Assembly (NCBI RefSeq): GCF_009664855.1
Contig: NZ_CP045928.1
Span: forward strand, 4,527,186 to 4,591,185
Direction of reading: 5' to 3'
Length of the DNA stretch: 64,000 nt
DNA from: Flavobacterium sp. SLB02
GTDB taxonomy: Bacteria > Bacteroidota > Bacteroidia > Flavobacteriales > Flavobacteriaceae
Part shown: piece by piece, positions 39,779 through 49,488 of the stretch
How the letters are laid out: each line of letters starts with the position of its first letter
Position numbering within the stretch: position 1 is the first letter of the stretch
The notes under the pieces: model-generated
Database searches by the model: none
Seen by the model: the letters and a program-made list of their open reading frames with translations, nothing else
What the model was told of the DNA's origin: nothing
Made by a program: the position numbers and the translations under genes

Positions 39779-42700
39779 TTAAAATTGTAAATTAACTCCC
39801 AACATTACAGTTCTAGCCTGAGGATAAATACCTCTGTCTATACCCATAACGTTTCCTGATGCACTATTTGCTCCAATTTCAGGATCATACCCAGTATACT
39901 TAGTAAAAGTGAATAGGTTCTCTCCAGTTAAATACACTCTTGTTTTGTCTAAACCAATTTGACTGATCGTTTTAATTGGCAATGAATAACCAAGCTGAAT
40001 TGTTTTGATTCTTACGTAATCTCCTTTTTCAAGATAAAAATCAGATGGATTATTAAAGTTTTTGTTTGTATCATCAGATGTTAATCTTGGATAAGTATTT
40101 GATGTACCTTCTCCTGTCCAACGACCTAAAGCTTTAGTTTGGTAATTAGAGTTTTCAATATCTAACCTACGTAACCCCTGGAAGATTTTGTTTCCTGCAG
40201 CTCCCTGAGTAAAGATCATTAAGTCGAAATTTTTGTAATCTACATTAACTGTAAATCCAAAAGTATATTTTGGTATTGGGCTGCCCAGAAATTTTCTGTC
40301 ATCTGCAGTAATCTGACCATCACCGTTAACATCTGTCCAACGGAAATCTCCCGGTTTAGCATCTGGTTGAATTAATCCTCCTGAAGCATTTCTATACGCA
40401 TTAATTTCAGCTTGGTTTTGGAAAATACCTGCTGTTTGAAATCCGTAAAAAGATCCGTAAGGTTGTCCTACTTGTGTTCTTGTAATATCATAAGTCATCG
40501 CTTTAAATTGTTCTCCTGTTGCAAGGAAACCAACTCCACGTCCTAAAAACGTTACTTCATTTTTCAGGTAAGATACATTTCCACTTAAACCAAGATTTAC
40601 CTGCCCTAATTTTTTACGCCATCCTAATTCTAAATCGATACCTTTATTTTGCATGTCAGCAACGTTTCCTGTTGGGTTTCCTGAACCAACATAACCTGGC
40701 AATGCAATTTCCTGTAGAATTCCTTTAGTTTTCTTAACGTACCAGTCAAAAGATACATTAAAATCAGAGAAAATTGTAGCATCAAATCCAATGTTAGTTT
40801 GGCTTGTTTCTTCCCATTTCAAATCTGGATTTGAAGGTGCATTCGGGCTGTTACCAATAGTTACAGATCCAGATGTACCAATTGTATAGTTACGACCGTC
40901 TCCAATAGTTGCCAAATATTTGAAATCTCCAATATTATCATTACCCGTTACACCGTAACCTCCTCTGAATTTTAATTGGTTTACTACTTTATTTTCAATC
41001 CAAAATGCTTCTTTTGAAGGAACCCAACCTAACGAGAACGAAGGGAATGTTCCGTATTTATTGTTTGAACCAAATCTTGAAGATCCGTCTCTACGAATAA
41101 TACCCGTTAATAAGTATTTTTCTTTGAAATCGTAAGTTAATCTTGAGAATAATGAAGTTACTCTATGCTCATTTCCTGTACTAGCGGTAGCATTAATTTG
41201 ATCTTTTGGAAGGTCAAAGTTAAAAGATGCATCTGTATAACTATCTACTGGTAAGTTAGTATACGTAATTGTAGTACCACTATTTCTATTGTCTACATAC
41301 GCACCCTGACCTACTAAAACACTAAAGTTATGATCACCTATACTTCTTGTATAAGAAGCAACATTCTCAATATTCCATCCGAAACCTTGATTGGTATTTC
41401 TTGAAAGGTTATTAACCTGTGTAATATTTGTCGAGTTCAAATAAGAAACTGGTGTGAAGTTTTCATAACCCCAATACGCTAATTTACCTCCTACAGTAGT
41501 TCTAAATTTTAATCCTTTTATTGGCTCAATTTCCAAATAAGCATTTCCAACAAAGTTGTCTGCCCAGTTGTAATTTCCTAATCTTGTTTGTGTATAAGCT
41601 AAAGGATTAGACATTTCCTGAGTCACCATAGTAGAAACACCATAAGGATTTCCGTTAGCATCTCTTAAAATTCCTTTACCTTTACCATCAATACCTACAG
41701 AATAAGGCGCATTTCCAGCCATATTAGGATCTGTTACAATAGCAGGAGTAATTGGATCTAAGTTAATTGCAGAACTTAATGGTCCTCCAAATTCACTGTT
41801 TGTATTTCCTAATCCTACTGTTTTCTCTCTGGAAAAACCTAAAGTCTGACCAAAAGTCATCCATTTAGTTATTTTATGAGTAGAGTTTAAACGAATGTTT
41901 TTTCTGTTGTAGTGAGAAATATCTGTTGTTACAATACCTTCCTGATCTAAAAGACCGAAAGAAACATAAAAAGTAGAAACATCATTTCCTCCTGATAAGC
42001 TTAACTCTTGTCCAATACGTGCTGCACTGTTATTAAAAATCTCTGATTGCCAATTTGTTCCCGTTCCATATGAACTAGGGTTTGCAAAAGGTAATTGAAA
42101 AGTATCTGTTGGAGATTTTTTAACATATCCGTTTGCATACTTTTCATTTCTTAAAGTTGCGTATTGAGTAGCATTTAAAAGATCCAATTTTCTTGCCGGA
42201 CCAGAAAAACCAGTATAACCATTATAGCTTACACTCATTTTACCTGATTTTCCTTTTTTAGTCGTAACGATAATTACCCCAGCTGCTGCTCTTGCACCAT
42301 AAATAGCTTGAGAAGCCGCATCTTTTAATACCTCCATAGAGGCAATATCAGACTGGTTCAAGTAACCTATTCCTCCCGCATCAACTACTACACCATCTAT
42401 AACCCATAACGGATCGTTGTTTCCTAATGTAGTTATACCACGCACACGAATGGTAGATGAAGCTCCAGGTTGCCCTGAACTTGCTGCAACTGTAACCCCT
42501 GAAACCCTTCCTTGCAAAGTTTGCTCCACTCTTGTTATAGGTAAATTTTCGATATCCTGAGCTCTTACTTTAGAAATAGCTCCTGTTACAACCGTCTTCT
42601 TTTGAGTACCATATCCTACAACAACCACTTCATTTAAAGATTGTGATTCCGGCTTTAATTGAATCGACAGTTTTGTTCTTCCGTTTAAAGCTTCAGTAAC

Positions 42701-42940
42701 TGTAGCATAACCTATAAAAGTAACCGTCAAAACTCCGTTTGAAGGAACTTGTAATTGGAATTTTCCATCAAAATCAGATGCAGTAGACTTTGTAGTACCT
42801 TTTAATAGAATTGTTGCGCCTGGAACTGGCATTCCACTTTCATCATTTATTATTCCACTTACTGTGACATCCTGGGCCGCAGCTATAACCGAGAATAACA
42901 AAGACGAAACACAAAAAATAAGTAATTTTGTTAATTTCAT
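39779..42940 (-). CDS. susC: SusC/RagA-family TonB-linked outer membrane transporter
   Basis: 1053 residues. Signal peptide at about 1-22, a carboxypeptidase-regulatory-like domain (about 25-95, VSGIINDESGMPVPGATILLKGT), the SusC signature VVVGYGTQKKTVVTGAIS, the plug domain (about 115-230, VRGITTLGNNDPLWVIDGV) and a large beta-barrel ending in MLGVNLQF. It imports the oligosaccharides bound by SusD in a TonB-dependent manner. First gene of the PUL transcript; two 18-bp direct repeats and a promoter lie upstream, and the divergent neighbour is the likely activator. Confidence 0.95.
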   Translation of the reverse strand: MKLTKLLIFCVSSLLFSVIAAAQDVTVSGIINDESGMPVPGATILLKGTTKSTASDFDGKFQLQVPSNGVLTVTFIGYATVTEALNGRTKLSIQLKPESQSLNEVVVVGYGTQKKTVVTGAISKVRAQDIENLPITRVEQTLQGRVSGVTVAASSGQPGASSTIRVRGITTLGNNDPLWVIDGVVVDAGGIGYLNQSDIASMEVLKDAASQAIYGARAAAGVIIVTTKKGKSGKMSVSYNGYTGFSGPARKLDLLNATQYATLRNEKYANGYVKKSPTDTFQLPFANPSSYGTGTNWQSEIFNNSAARIGQELSLSGGNDVSTFYVSFGLLDQEGIVTTDISHYNRKNIRLNSTHKITKWMTFGQTLGFSREKTVGLGNTNSEFGGPLSSAINLDPITPAIVTDPNMAGNAPYSVGIDGKGKGILRDANGNPYGVSTMVTQEMSNPLAYTQTRLGNYNWADNFVGNAYLEIEPIKGLKFRTTVGGKLAYWGYENFTPVSYLNSTNITQVNNLSRNTNQGFGWNIENVASYTRSIGDHNFSVLVGQGAYVDNRNSGTTITYTNLPVDSYTDASFNFDLPKDQINATASTGNEHRVTSLFSRLTYDFKEKYLLTGIIRRDGSSRFGSNNKYGTFPSFSLGWVPSKEAFWIENKVVNQLKFRGGYGVTGNDNIGDFKYLATIGDGRNYTIGTSGSVTIGNSPNAPSNPDLKWEETSQTNIGFDATIFSDFNVSFDWYVKKTKGILQEIALPGYVGSGNPTGNVADMQNKGIDLELGWRKKLGQVNLGLSGNVSYLKNEVTFLGRGVGFLATGEQFKAMTYDITRTQVGQPYGSFYGFQTAGIFQNQAEINAYRNASGGLIQPDAKPGDFRWTDVNGDGQITADDRKFLGSPIPKYTFGFTVNVDYKNFDLMIFTQGAAGNKIFQGLRRLDIENSNYQTKALGRWTGEGTSNTYPRLTSDDTNKNFNNPSDFYLEKGDYVRIKTIQLGYSLPIKTISQIGLDKTRVYLTGENLFTFTKYTGYDPEIGANSASGNVMGIDRGIYPQARTVMLGVNLQF

Positions 42941-42979
42941 TTTTCTAAAAATTTTGGTTAATTAATTAGTAATTTGATG

Positions 42980-43011
42980 CAATAATAATGTTAATTTTTC
43001 ACTACTCGCAA
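42980..43011 (-). promoter_or_regulatory. Predicted susC promoter
   Basis: On the minus strand TATTATTG (42987-42980), one base off TAnnTTTG, with TTG (43011-43009) 21 bases upstream, a standard Bacteroidota spacing. Confidence 0.5.
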
Positions 43012-43022
43012 CTAATTTTCAC

Positions 43023-43073
43023 TACAAAAACACATCAAATCAAATTTTATTACATTACAAAAACACATCAAAT
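43023..43073 (-). promoter_or_regulatory. Two 18-bp direct repeats upstream of susC
   Basis: TACAAAAACACATCAAAT occurs at 43023-43040 and 43056-43073, identical, with 33 bases between repeat starts, close to three helical turns. On the susC side the nearer copy starts 12 bases beyond the -33 element, the usual activator position. Probable operator of the divergent LuxR-type regulator. Confidence 0.6.
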
Positions 43074-43285
43074 TTCATATAAAATATTAATTATCAATTA
43101 ATTAAAATTAAAATTTAAGATGTTATGAAAATGTTAATTATAAAAATAAACACTACACTAGTATGATAATGCTTATTTTTATAAAAAAAACAGCTTCCTA
43201 TATCGTGATAGTAGAGAAAAAATAAACTTAAACCACTACAAAAGAAATAGTTAACTATTAAAAAATTAAAAAAAATCAAAACCCC

Positions 43286-46156
43286 ATGCAATTGATAAAA
43301 TCATATTTTATTATAATTTTTTTTACATTATTCTCAATTACACTTTTTGGGCAAGTTAAAAGCATCGGACTTCCTGAGGTAAGAAATTACAAGCGAAATG
43401 AATATAAAGGAGGAACACAAAACTGGAATATTGATCAGGATAAAAACGGAAATTTATATTTTGCCAATAATAATGGTCTTTTACAATTCGACGGATCTTC
43501 ATGGCGAAAATATCCATTACCCAATCTAACTTCTGTGCGATGTTTAAAAATAGATGACTCGGGAAAAATCTTTGTTGGCGGTTATAATGAATTTGGATTT
43601 TTTAAACCTGACAATAAGGGAAAACTGGAATATACTTCTCTGTCCAAAAAGGTGGATAAAAACAAAATCAAAATCATCGATTTTATCTGGAAAATTCACT
43701 CTTTAAATAATGAGACCATTTTTCAATCCTTCGCACGGGCCTATATTTTAAAAAACGGAAAATTATCGATCTTAAAAGCTCCTAAAAGATTTCAATTTTC
43801 ATTTGTAGTAAATAACAAACTTTACTTTCAGGATGTCGAAAAAGGAATCTTAGAATATCGAAATGACGGATTATATCCATTACTCAATACCACAGCCCTG
43901 AATAATACCGAAATATGGGGCATGTATTCTTTATCAAAAGGCAAGACACTTATAATAACGCTTGAAAAAGGATTATTCATTTACGAAAACAATACCATCA
44001 CACCGTGGGAAACTGAAGCAAATAATTTTGTTAGAAAAAACAACTCATTAGGAGGCGCTATAATAAATAAAAACTTCATTGTTTTAAACTCTGTTTTGGA
44101 CGGTGTTATCATTTGTGATTTTAATGGTAAAATAATTCAACATCTTAACAGAAAAAAAGGCTTACAAAACAATACTGTCCTAACCTCATTTATTGACAAC
44201 AAGAACAACTTGTGGCTTGGATTAGACAACGGTATCGCTTTTTTAAACGAAAGTTCTCCATTTACCTACTTCGGATTCAGCTACGACATTAGTACCGTCT
44301 ATGCCTCGGTAATTCATCAGGGCAACCTATACGTTGCAACCAATCAGGGTGTTTTTTATCATGCCTGGAATAATAGTTTTAAGGAAGATGTTTTTAAACT
44401 TGTAGAAGGAACGACTGCGCAGTCATGGAATGTTCAGGTAATAGAAAATCAGCTTATTTGTTCTAATAATAGAGGAGCACTGGCCATACAAGGAGGAAAA
44501 GTAACGCATATTATAGATTCTAAAGGATATTTCGGTTTTAAAAGTATGCCCAATCATCCCGGCTTTTTTATTGGTTCCAATTACGACGGATTTGCTATTT
44601 TTCAAAAAACAGGAAATGGCCTGATATTCAAAAATCAAATTTCAGGTTTTGACAAATCTTCCAATAGTTTTGAGCTTGACGAATCTTACTTATGGCTTAA
44701 AAAAGATGAGTCTATCTACAAAATGCAGCTTAGCAGCGATCTGACAAGATTTATCTCTATCAAAAAAATAAATCATTTATCTCCGCAATACAAAAACATT
44801 GGCAGCCTCCAGAAAATTGATGGAAAAATCTACTTTCAGACCAACAATCACTTTTACAAATTCTCAAAAGAGCAGGATTTGTTTTATGAAGACAAAAAAC
44901 TGTCGGCATTATTCAAAAATATTCCCATTATAAACGCTTTAAGCGAAGACTCACAATCGAATTTGTGGTATGCCTTTGATGAATCTTTAGGGGTATTAAT
45001 GAAACAGAATGATCAATACAAAAATGTCGTTGCACCTTTCTCGAACTTAACAGGTAATCTGGTAAATAGTTATTTGTCTGTAAATACAATCGATTCAAAA
45101 AATATTTTTATCGGATTAACAGACGGATTAGCTCATTACGATTCTGAGCTGCTCAATAATTTTGTAACCAAGCCCAAGGCATTTATACGAAGTTTTTCAT
45201 TTCCCGGAGACACGATCGTTTTGGGAAACAATCAGCATAAAATAGAAAATATTCGTATTCCCTACTCTTCAAATCATGTACGCTTTACATTTTCATCTCC
45301 TATATATGAAAACCTTGAAAATGTCGAATTCTCTTATCAATTAGAACCTTTTGATGATAAATGGAGTAACTGGTCTACGATTTCTATTAAAGAATATACC
45401 AATTTAAGAGAAGGCGAATATACCATGAAGGTAAAAGTCAGAAACAGTTACGGGATTCAATCTGAACCTTCGACACTTTCTTTTATGGTGTCTCCTCCGT
45501 GGTACAGACACTTTCTAGCCTTCATGTTTTATTTTGTATTAATTATGGTAGCAGTATATTTAATTTCGGCCAGGGTAAAAATGAAAATTCGAAAAAATAA
45601 ATATTACGAAACGATTGAACAGAGAAGACTTTATCTTGAAAAAGAATCTAAAATAAGACAGGAACAATTTGATCTTGAAAAAGAAATCGAGAAACTTAAA
45701 AACGATAAGCTTCAGATAAAAATATTAGCAAAAGACAAAGAGTTAGTAAACAATTCTTTGCAGGTCGTGAAGAAAAATAAAATCCTGAACGGAATTATTC
45801 ATAAACTTAAAGAAATCGACGTTGATGCCCTTGACGATTCGACAAAATTCCAGGTGAGTAAATTGAACAAAAGCATTGTAAAAGAAGTAAACACCGACAA
45901 AAGCTGGAAAGATTTAGAAAAACACATCAAAAACGTTCATTTTGAATTTTTGAAAAGGTTAAAAGAAAAATACCCGACAATTTCGCCACGAGAACTCGAT
46001 CTTTCTACTTATTTATTAATGAATATGTCGACAAAAGAGATCGCCGAAATTATGAATATTTCTACCGGCGGTGTCGAACTGGCACGTTATCGATTACGAA
46101 AAAAACTCGGTTTAAATAAAAAGGAAAATTTAATTGGTTTCTTAATGAGTATCTAA
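43286..46156 (+). CDS. Membrane-spanning propeller/LuxR-type regulator of the PUL
   Basis: 956 residues. Signal peptide at about 1-22, two-component-regulator-type beta-propeller repeats (about 35-660, with NWNIDQDKNGNLYFANNNGLLQF and FIDNKNNLWLGLDNGIAFL), a Y_Y_Y domain (about 665-735, ENVEFSYQLEPFDDKWSNWS), a membrane helix (about 742-765), a coiled coil (about 780-850) and a C-terminal LuxR-type helix-turn-helix (about 895-956, ISPRELDLSTYLLMNMSTKEIAEIMNIS). No histidine kinase domain: it joins the sensing and DNA-binding parts directly, as in SusR-like and related flavobacterial regulators. It is divergent from susC and most likely activates it on sensing glucan fragments. Confidence 0.9.
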   Translation: MQLIKSYFIIIFFTLFSITLFGQVKSIGLPEVRNYKRNEYKGGTQNWNIDQDKNGNLYFANNNGLLQFDGSSWRKYPLPNLTSVRCLKIDDSGKIFVGGYNEFGFFKPDNKGKLEYTSLSKKVDKNKIKIIDFIWKIHSLNNETIFQSFARAYILKNGKLSILKAPKRFQFSFVVNNKLYFQDVEKGILEYRNDGLYPLLNTTALNNTEIWGMYSLSKGKTLIITLEKGLFIYENNTITPWETEANNFVRKNNSLGGAIINKNFIVLNSVLDGVIICDFNGKIIQHLNRKKGLQNNTVLTSFIDNKNNLWLGLDNGIAFLNESSPFTYFGFSYDISTVYASVIHQGNLYVATNQGVFYHAWNNSFKEDVFKLVEGTTAQSWNVQVIENQLICSNNRGALAIQGGKVTHIIDSKGYFGFKSMPNHPGFFIGSNYDGFAIFQKTGNGLIFKNQISGFDKSSNSFELDESYLWLKKDESIYKMQLSSDLTRFISIKKINHLSPQYKNIGSLQKIDGKIYFQTNNHFYKFSKEQDLFYEDKKLSALFKNIPIINALSEDSQSNLWYAFDESLGVLMKQNDQYKNVVAPFSNLTGNLVNSYLSVNTIDSKNIFIGLTDGLAHYDSELLNNFVTKPKAFIRSFSFPGDTIVLGNNQHKIENIRIPYSSNHVRFTFSSPIYENLENVEFSYQLEPFDDKWSNWSTISIKEYTNLREGEYTMKVKVRNSYGIQSEPSTLSFMVSPPWYRHFLAFMFYFVLIMVAVYLISARVKMKIRKNKYYETIEQRRLYLEKESKIRQEQFDLEKEIEKLKNDKLQIKILAKDKELVNNSLQVVKKNKILNGIIHKLKEIDVDALDDSTKFQVSKLNKSIVKEVNTDKSWKDLEKHIKNVHFEFLKRLKEKYPTISPRELDLSTYLLMNMSTKEIAEIMNISTGGVELARYRLRKKLGLNKKENLIGFLMSI

Positions 46157-46160
46157 AACA

Positions 46161-46192
46161 AAAAATCCATCAGCCGCCACTGATGGATTTTT
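46161..46192. terminator. Bidirectional intrinsic terminator
   Basis: AAAAATCCATCAG / CTGATGGATTTTT (13-bp perfect stem, 6-base loop) between the regulator and the converging murF. Confidence 0.85.
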
Positions 46193-46193
46193 G

Positions 46194-47480
46194 TTATTTA
46201 ATATATTCCAGTGTGCGCTCTAACGCCATTCCTCTGGATCCTTTTACGAGAATTGTATTTTCGCTAAAATGTCTTGTTTTAAGATAATCAACAAAAGCAT
46301 CAAAAGTCTCAAAAAACTGAATGTTATCTTTAGCAACCTTATGCTCATAAAATGACTTACCAATCAAATAACACTCTGATTCATTTTGATTTAATAAGGA
46401 ATCTACAATTAGCTTATGCTCCTGCGAACTCTCATCTCCCAACTCAAACATATCACCCAAAATCATCACTTTGTTTTGATTTTCCAGTTGCAGAAAATTA
46501 GTTATTGCGACAGCCATACTACTAGGATTTGCATTGTAAGCATCCAGTATAATCTGATTCGAATCGATTCTTAATAATTGTGATCTGTTATTTTCAGGTA
46601 TGTAGGTTTCAATTGCCTGTTTCATATCCTTTTCGTCGACCTTAAAATAATATCCCATGGCAATAGCCGCATTAATATTATTAGCATTATAAAGCCCAAT
46701 TAAATGCGATTCGACACTAAAATTATCGTACTCTATAGCAACAAAAGGATTGGCTTTAATACTTTTGATTTTTAAATCAGCAGTATCGTTATTTATTCCA
46801 AAAGTAAATGATTTTATTCCGGCAGATCTTTCAATCTGGATAGGATCTTCAAGATTTACAAAAACCAGTTTATCACTTTTTGCAAGATACTCATACATCT
46901 CGCTCTTACCTTCAATTACACCCTGAACTCCGCCAAAACCTTCAAGATGAGCTTTTCCGAAATTGGTAATATAACCGTAATCAGGCTGCACAATTTCACA
47001 TAAAAACTCAATTTCTTTTTTATGATTGGCTCCCATTTCAACTATACCTATTTCTGTTTCTTTATTAAAAGACAACAAAGTCAAAGGAACACCAATATGA
47101 TTGTTTAGATTACCTATTGTAGCTTTGGTTTTGTATTTTTTAGAAATAACAACATTAATAAGTTCTTTGGTCGTCGTTTTACCATTACTCCCCGTTAAGG
47201 CTATTATAGGCAATTTAAGATAAGTACGATGAAATTTTGCCAGTTCCTGCAAGGTTTCTAAGCTGTTTTCGACAAGAATTGTTCGCTCATCGATAACATA
47301 AGATGCATTATCGACAACAACAAATAAAGCACCTAATTCCAGTGCTTTGGCAGCAAAGATATTCGCATCAAAATTTTCACCTTTGATAGCAAAAAACATA
47401 GAATCTTTTTCAATTTTTCTTGTATCAATTGAAACCGATTTACATTGCAAAAACAAGTTATGAATGTCCTGAATATTCAT
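46194..47480 (-). CDS. murF: UDP-N-acetylmuramoyl-tripeptide-D-alanyl-D-alanine ligase
   Basis: 428 residues of a Mur ligase. The ATP-binding loop is at 97-103 (IALTGSNGKTTTKELI), the middle domain has IGIVEMGANHKKEIEFL, and the C-terminal domain begins near NRSQLLRIDSNQIILDAYNANPSSM. It adds D-Ala-D-Ala to the UDP-MurNAc-tripeptide, the last cytoplasmic step of peptidoglycan precursor synthesis. Typical length. It is divided from gldJ by an inverted repeat rather than being in an operon with other mur genes; other genes of the pathway are outside the window. Confidence 0.96.
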   Translation of the reverse strand: MNIQDIHNLFLQCKSVSIDTRKIEKDSMFFAIKGENFDANIFAAKALELGALFVVVDNASYVIDERTILVENSLETLQELAKFHRTYLKLPIIALTGSNGKTTTKELINVVISKKYKTKATIGNLNNHIGVPLTLLSFNKETEIGIVEMGANHKKEIEFLCEIVQPDYGYITNFGKAHLEGFGGVQGVIEGKSEMYEYLAKSDKLVFVNLEDPIQIERSAGIKSFTFGINNDTADLKIKSIKANPFVAIEYDNFSVESHLIGLYNANNINAAIAMGYYFKVDEKDMKQAIETYIPENNRSQLLRIDSNQIILDAYNANPSSMAVAITNFLQLENQNKVMILGDMFELGDESSQEHKLIVDSLLNQNESECYLIGKSFYEHKVAKDNIQFFETFDAFVDYLKTRHFSENTILVKGSRGMALERTLEYIK

Positions 47481-47523
47481 TTATAGGATTATTTACATTT
47501 ATAAAAATAAGCAATAAAAAAAA

Positions 47524-47563
47524 TCCAAATTCCAAAAGCTGAGTAATTCAGTTGGAATTTGGA
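47524..47563 (-). terminator. Inverted repeat, terminator after gldJ
   Basis: TCCAAATTCCAA (47524-47535) and TTGGAATTTGGA (47552-47563), 12-bp perfect, followed by AT-rich sequence. Shares its wording with the repeat at 7012-7065. Confidence 0.55.
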
Positions 47564-47589
47564 ATTTTTTTTATTGAATTTTCTAGAAT

Positions 47590-49281
47590 TTAGTTTCTAG
47601 GCGATTTTCTTTTTTCAGCTTTTGCACCTACCCTAGACATAGCACATCTAAATCCGATGTAATCTGTTGCCATATCCTGAGGAAAATATCTTCTTTGAGC
47701 CGGATCTAACCAGTATGCTCTGTCTCTCCAAGAACCACCTTTGTAAACTCTAACATTATCATCGATTAATGTAGTACGTTTACTAGAGTTGTCATATTTT
47801 CTAACCATTTGACCTAAACTGTCTGTTGTTACATTGTGCTTAGGAGAATTATACATTGACTGATCCGCTTTTGTTCCTCCTTCAGGATCTCCAAAGTCAA
47901 AATATTTAGATGATTGTTTATCACCATCTCTATAGTTGATGTTATCGCTTGTACTGAAGTTCTGTCTTAGGTAAGTTTCATTTTCGTCAACCGGAACCTG
48001 AGCAATTTCTCCTGGTAAGTTTGTTGCAACTTTTTTACCGTTACTTAAAGTTTTGTATTGAATGTTATCTTTAGTGATAATTTCAATTTTACCGTCTTTA
48101 CCAATTTTGTTTTTAGCGTATTGATTTCCTCTAAAGTAGTTAAAATCATTCGCTTCGTTATCAATAATAGGTCTGTAAACATCGGCAACCCATTCGGCTA
48201 CGTTTCCAGCCATATCGTATAACCCAAAATCGTTAGGCGCATAGCTTTTTACAGCATTTGTAATATCAGCACCATCATCAGACCAACCTGCAATTCCACC
48301 GTAATCACCGTTTCCTTGTTTAAAGTTAGCCAATTGATCTCCTTTGTTTTTACGTTTAGATGAACGTGTATAATCTCCGGACCAAGGATATTTCTTTTGT
48401 CCTTTATATATATTGTATTCTCTTTGTCCAACATCAGCTGCTGCAGCATATTCCCATTCTGCCTCTGTAGGTAGTCTGTATTCTGGTAAGATGATTCCTG
48501 AAGAACGTTGTGCGTAAACATTTTTTTCTTCCGGAACTACACCGTCTTTTCCTGCTTTAGGTCTTTTTCCGTTTGGATTTTTCTTTAAAACAAGTTCTTC
48601 ATTACCACCGTAAGTAGTACTTGGAGACGCAACATAAGCTTCTGTGTTGAATATACTTTCAGCACTAACATCTTGTGTTTTAGCTCCTTTTTTAAGGTAA
48701 CCATTTTTCTCTAAAACTGCTTCGTTTACACGGTCAGTTCTCCATTTAGCAAATTCAACAGCCTGGATCCAGTTAACACCAACTACAGGGTAGTTTGCAT
48801 AAGATGGATGTCTCAAATAGTTATTAGTCATCGTTTCGTTGTATCCTAAACGATTTCTCCATACTAAAGTATCAGGAGATGCTCCTTCGTAAATATTTTT
48901 GTAATTTTCTTCTGTTGGAGGGAAAACTTTCTTTAACCACTCCAGGTATTCTAAGTACATACCATTCGTAACTTCGGTTTCATCCATATAGAATGACTGA
49001 ACGTGCTGTTGGGTAGGTGTGTTATTCCAATCGTGCATAACATCATCTTGTACTTTACCCATAGTAAATGTACCTCCCTCAACAAAAACTAAACCAGGAC
49101 CAGCCTGTTGTTTTTTCCCTGCATTTCTAGCAGCAGTTCCATTCTGACTATCTACATCCCAACCAGTTGCTCTGGAAGCGTGACTGGAACTCGATTTTTT
49201 GCTACAACTAGCCGTGCCCAACATCAATACCATTGACATCATTAATTGCAAGACTACAATTTTGTTTACTTTCATACTCAT
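47590..49281 (-). CDS. gldJ: Gliding motility lipoprotein GldJ
   Basis: 563 residues with lipobox ending at Cys26 (MVLMLGTASC). A formylglycine-generating-enzyme-type (sulfatase-modifying) fold covers most of the protein: PGLVFVEGGTFTMGKVQDDVMH, ETEVTNGMYLEYL, ILPEYRLPTEAEWEYAAAADVG and KGGSWRDRAYWLDPAQRRYFPQD. GldJ is a known outer-membrane-associated lipoprotein needed for flavobacterial gliding and for stability of the GldK/type IX secretion machinery. Gene order next to porU and porV matches that of gliding flavobacteria. The start could be Met1 or Met3. Confidence 0.96.
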   Translation of the reverse strand: MSMKVNKIVVLQLMMSMVLMLGTASCSKKSSSSHASRATGWDVDSQNGTAARNAGKKQQAGPGLVFVEGGTFTMGKVQDDVMHDWNNTPTQQHVQSFYMDETEVTNGMYLEYLEWLKKVFPPTEENYKNIYEGASPDTLVWRNRLGYNETMTNNYLRHPSYANYPVVGVNWIQAVEFAKWRTDRVNEAVLEKNGYLKKGAKTQDVSAESIFNTEAYVASPSTTYGGNEELVLKKNPNGKRPKAGKDGVVPEEKNVYAQRSSGIILPEYRLPTEAEWEYAAAADVGQREYNIYKGQKKYPWSGDYTRSSKRKNKGDQLANFKQGNGDYGGIAGWSDDGADITNAVKSYAPNDFGLYDMAGNVAEWVADVYRPIIDNEANDFNYFRGNQYAKNKIGKDGKIEIITKDNIQYKTLSNGKKVATNLPGEIAQVPVDENETYLRQNFSTSDNINYRDGDKQSSKYFDFGDPEGGTKADQSMYNSPKHNVTTDSLGQMVRKYDNSSKRTTLIDDNVRVYKGGSWRDRAYWLDPAQRRYFPQDMATDYIGFRCAMSRVGAKAEKRKSPRN

Positions 49282-49397
49282 TCTTAGGTGATAAATTTAG
49301 GTGCTGCAATATAATAATTAACATTTAATTAGCAACATCTGTTCTAATAATTTTATTTAGCTGTTTTTTACCAGAAAATAACCTATAGTTACGAACG

Positions 49398-49405
49398 CAA
49401 AAATA
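49398..49405 (-). promoter_or_regulatory. Promoter -7 box of gldJ
   Basis: TATTTTTG on the minus strand matches TAnnTTTG, 117 bases before the gldJ start. Confidence 0.4.
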
Positions 49406-49488
49406 TACTTTTTATTATTTACTATAACATGAAATACTATATTTTTACTTACTAAAATATTTTTAACACAAATCAGTTTTATCTACCA

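Noticed and set aside
40519..40728. Antisense reading frames inside susC, SusD, GH30 and the M1 peptidase gene
   Set aside because: They lie wholly within well-supported genes on the other strand, lack conserved domains and reflect the codon pattern of the sense gene.
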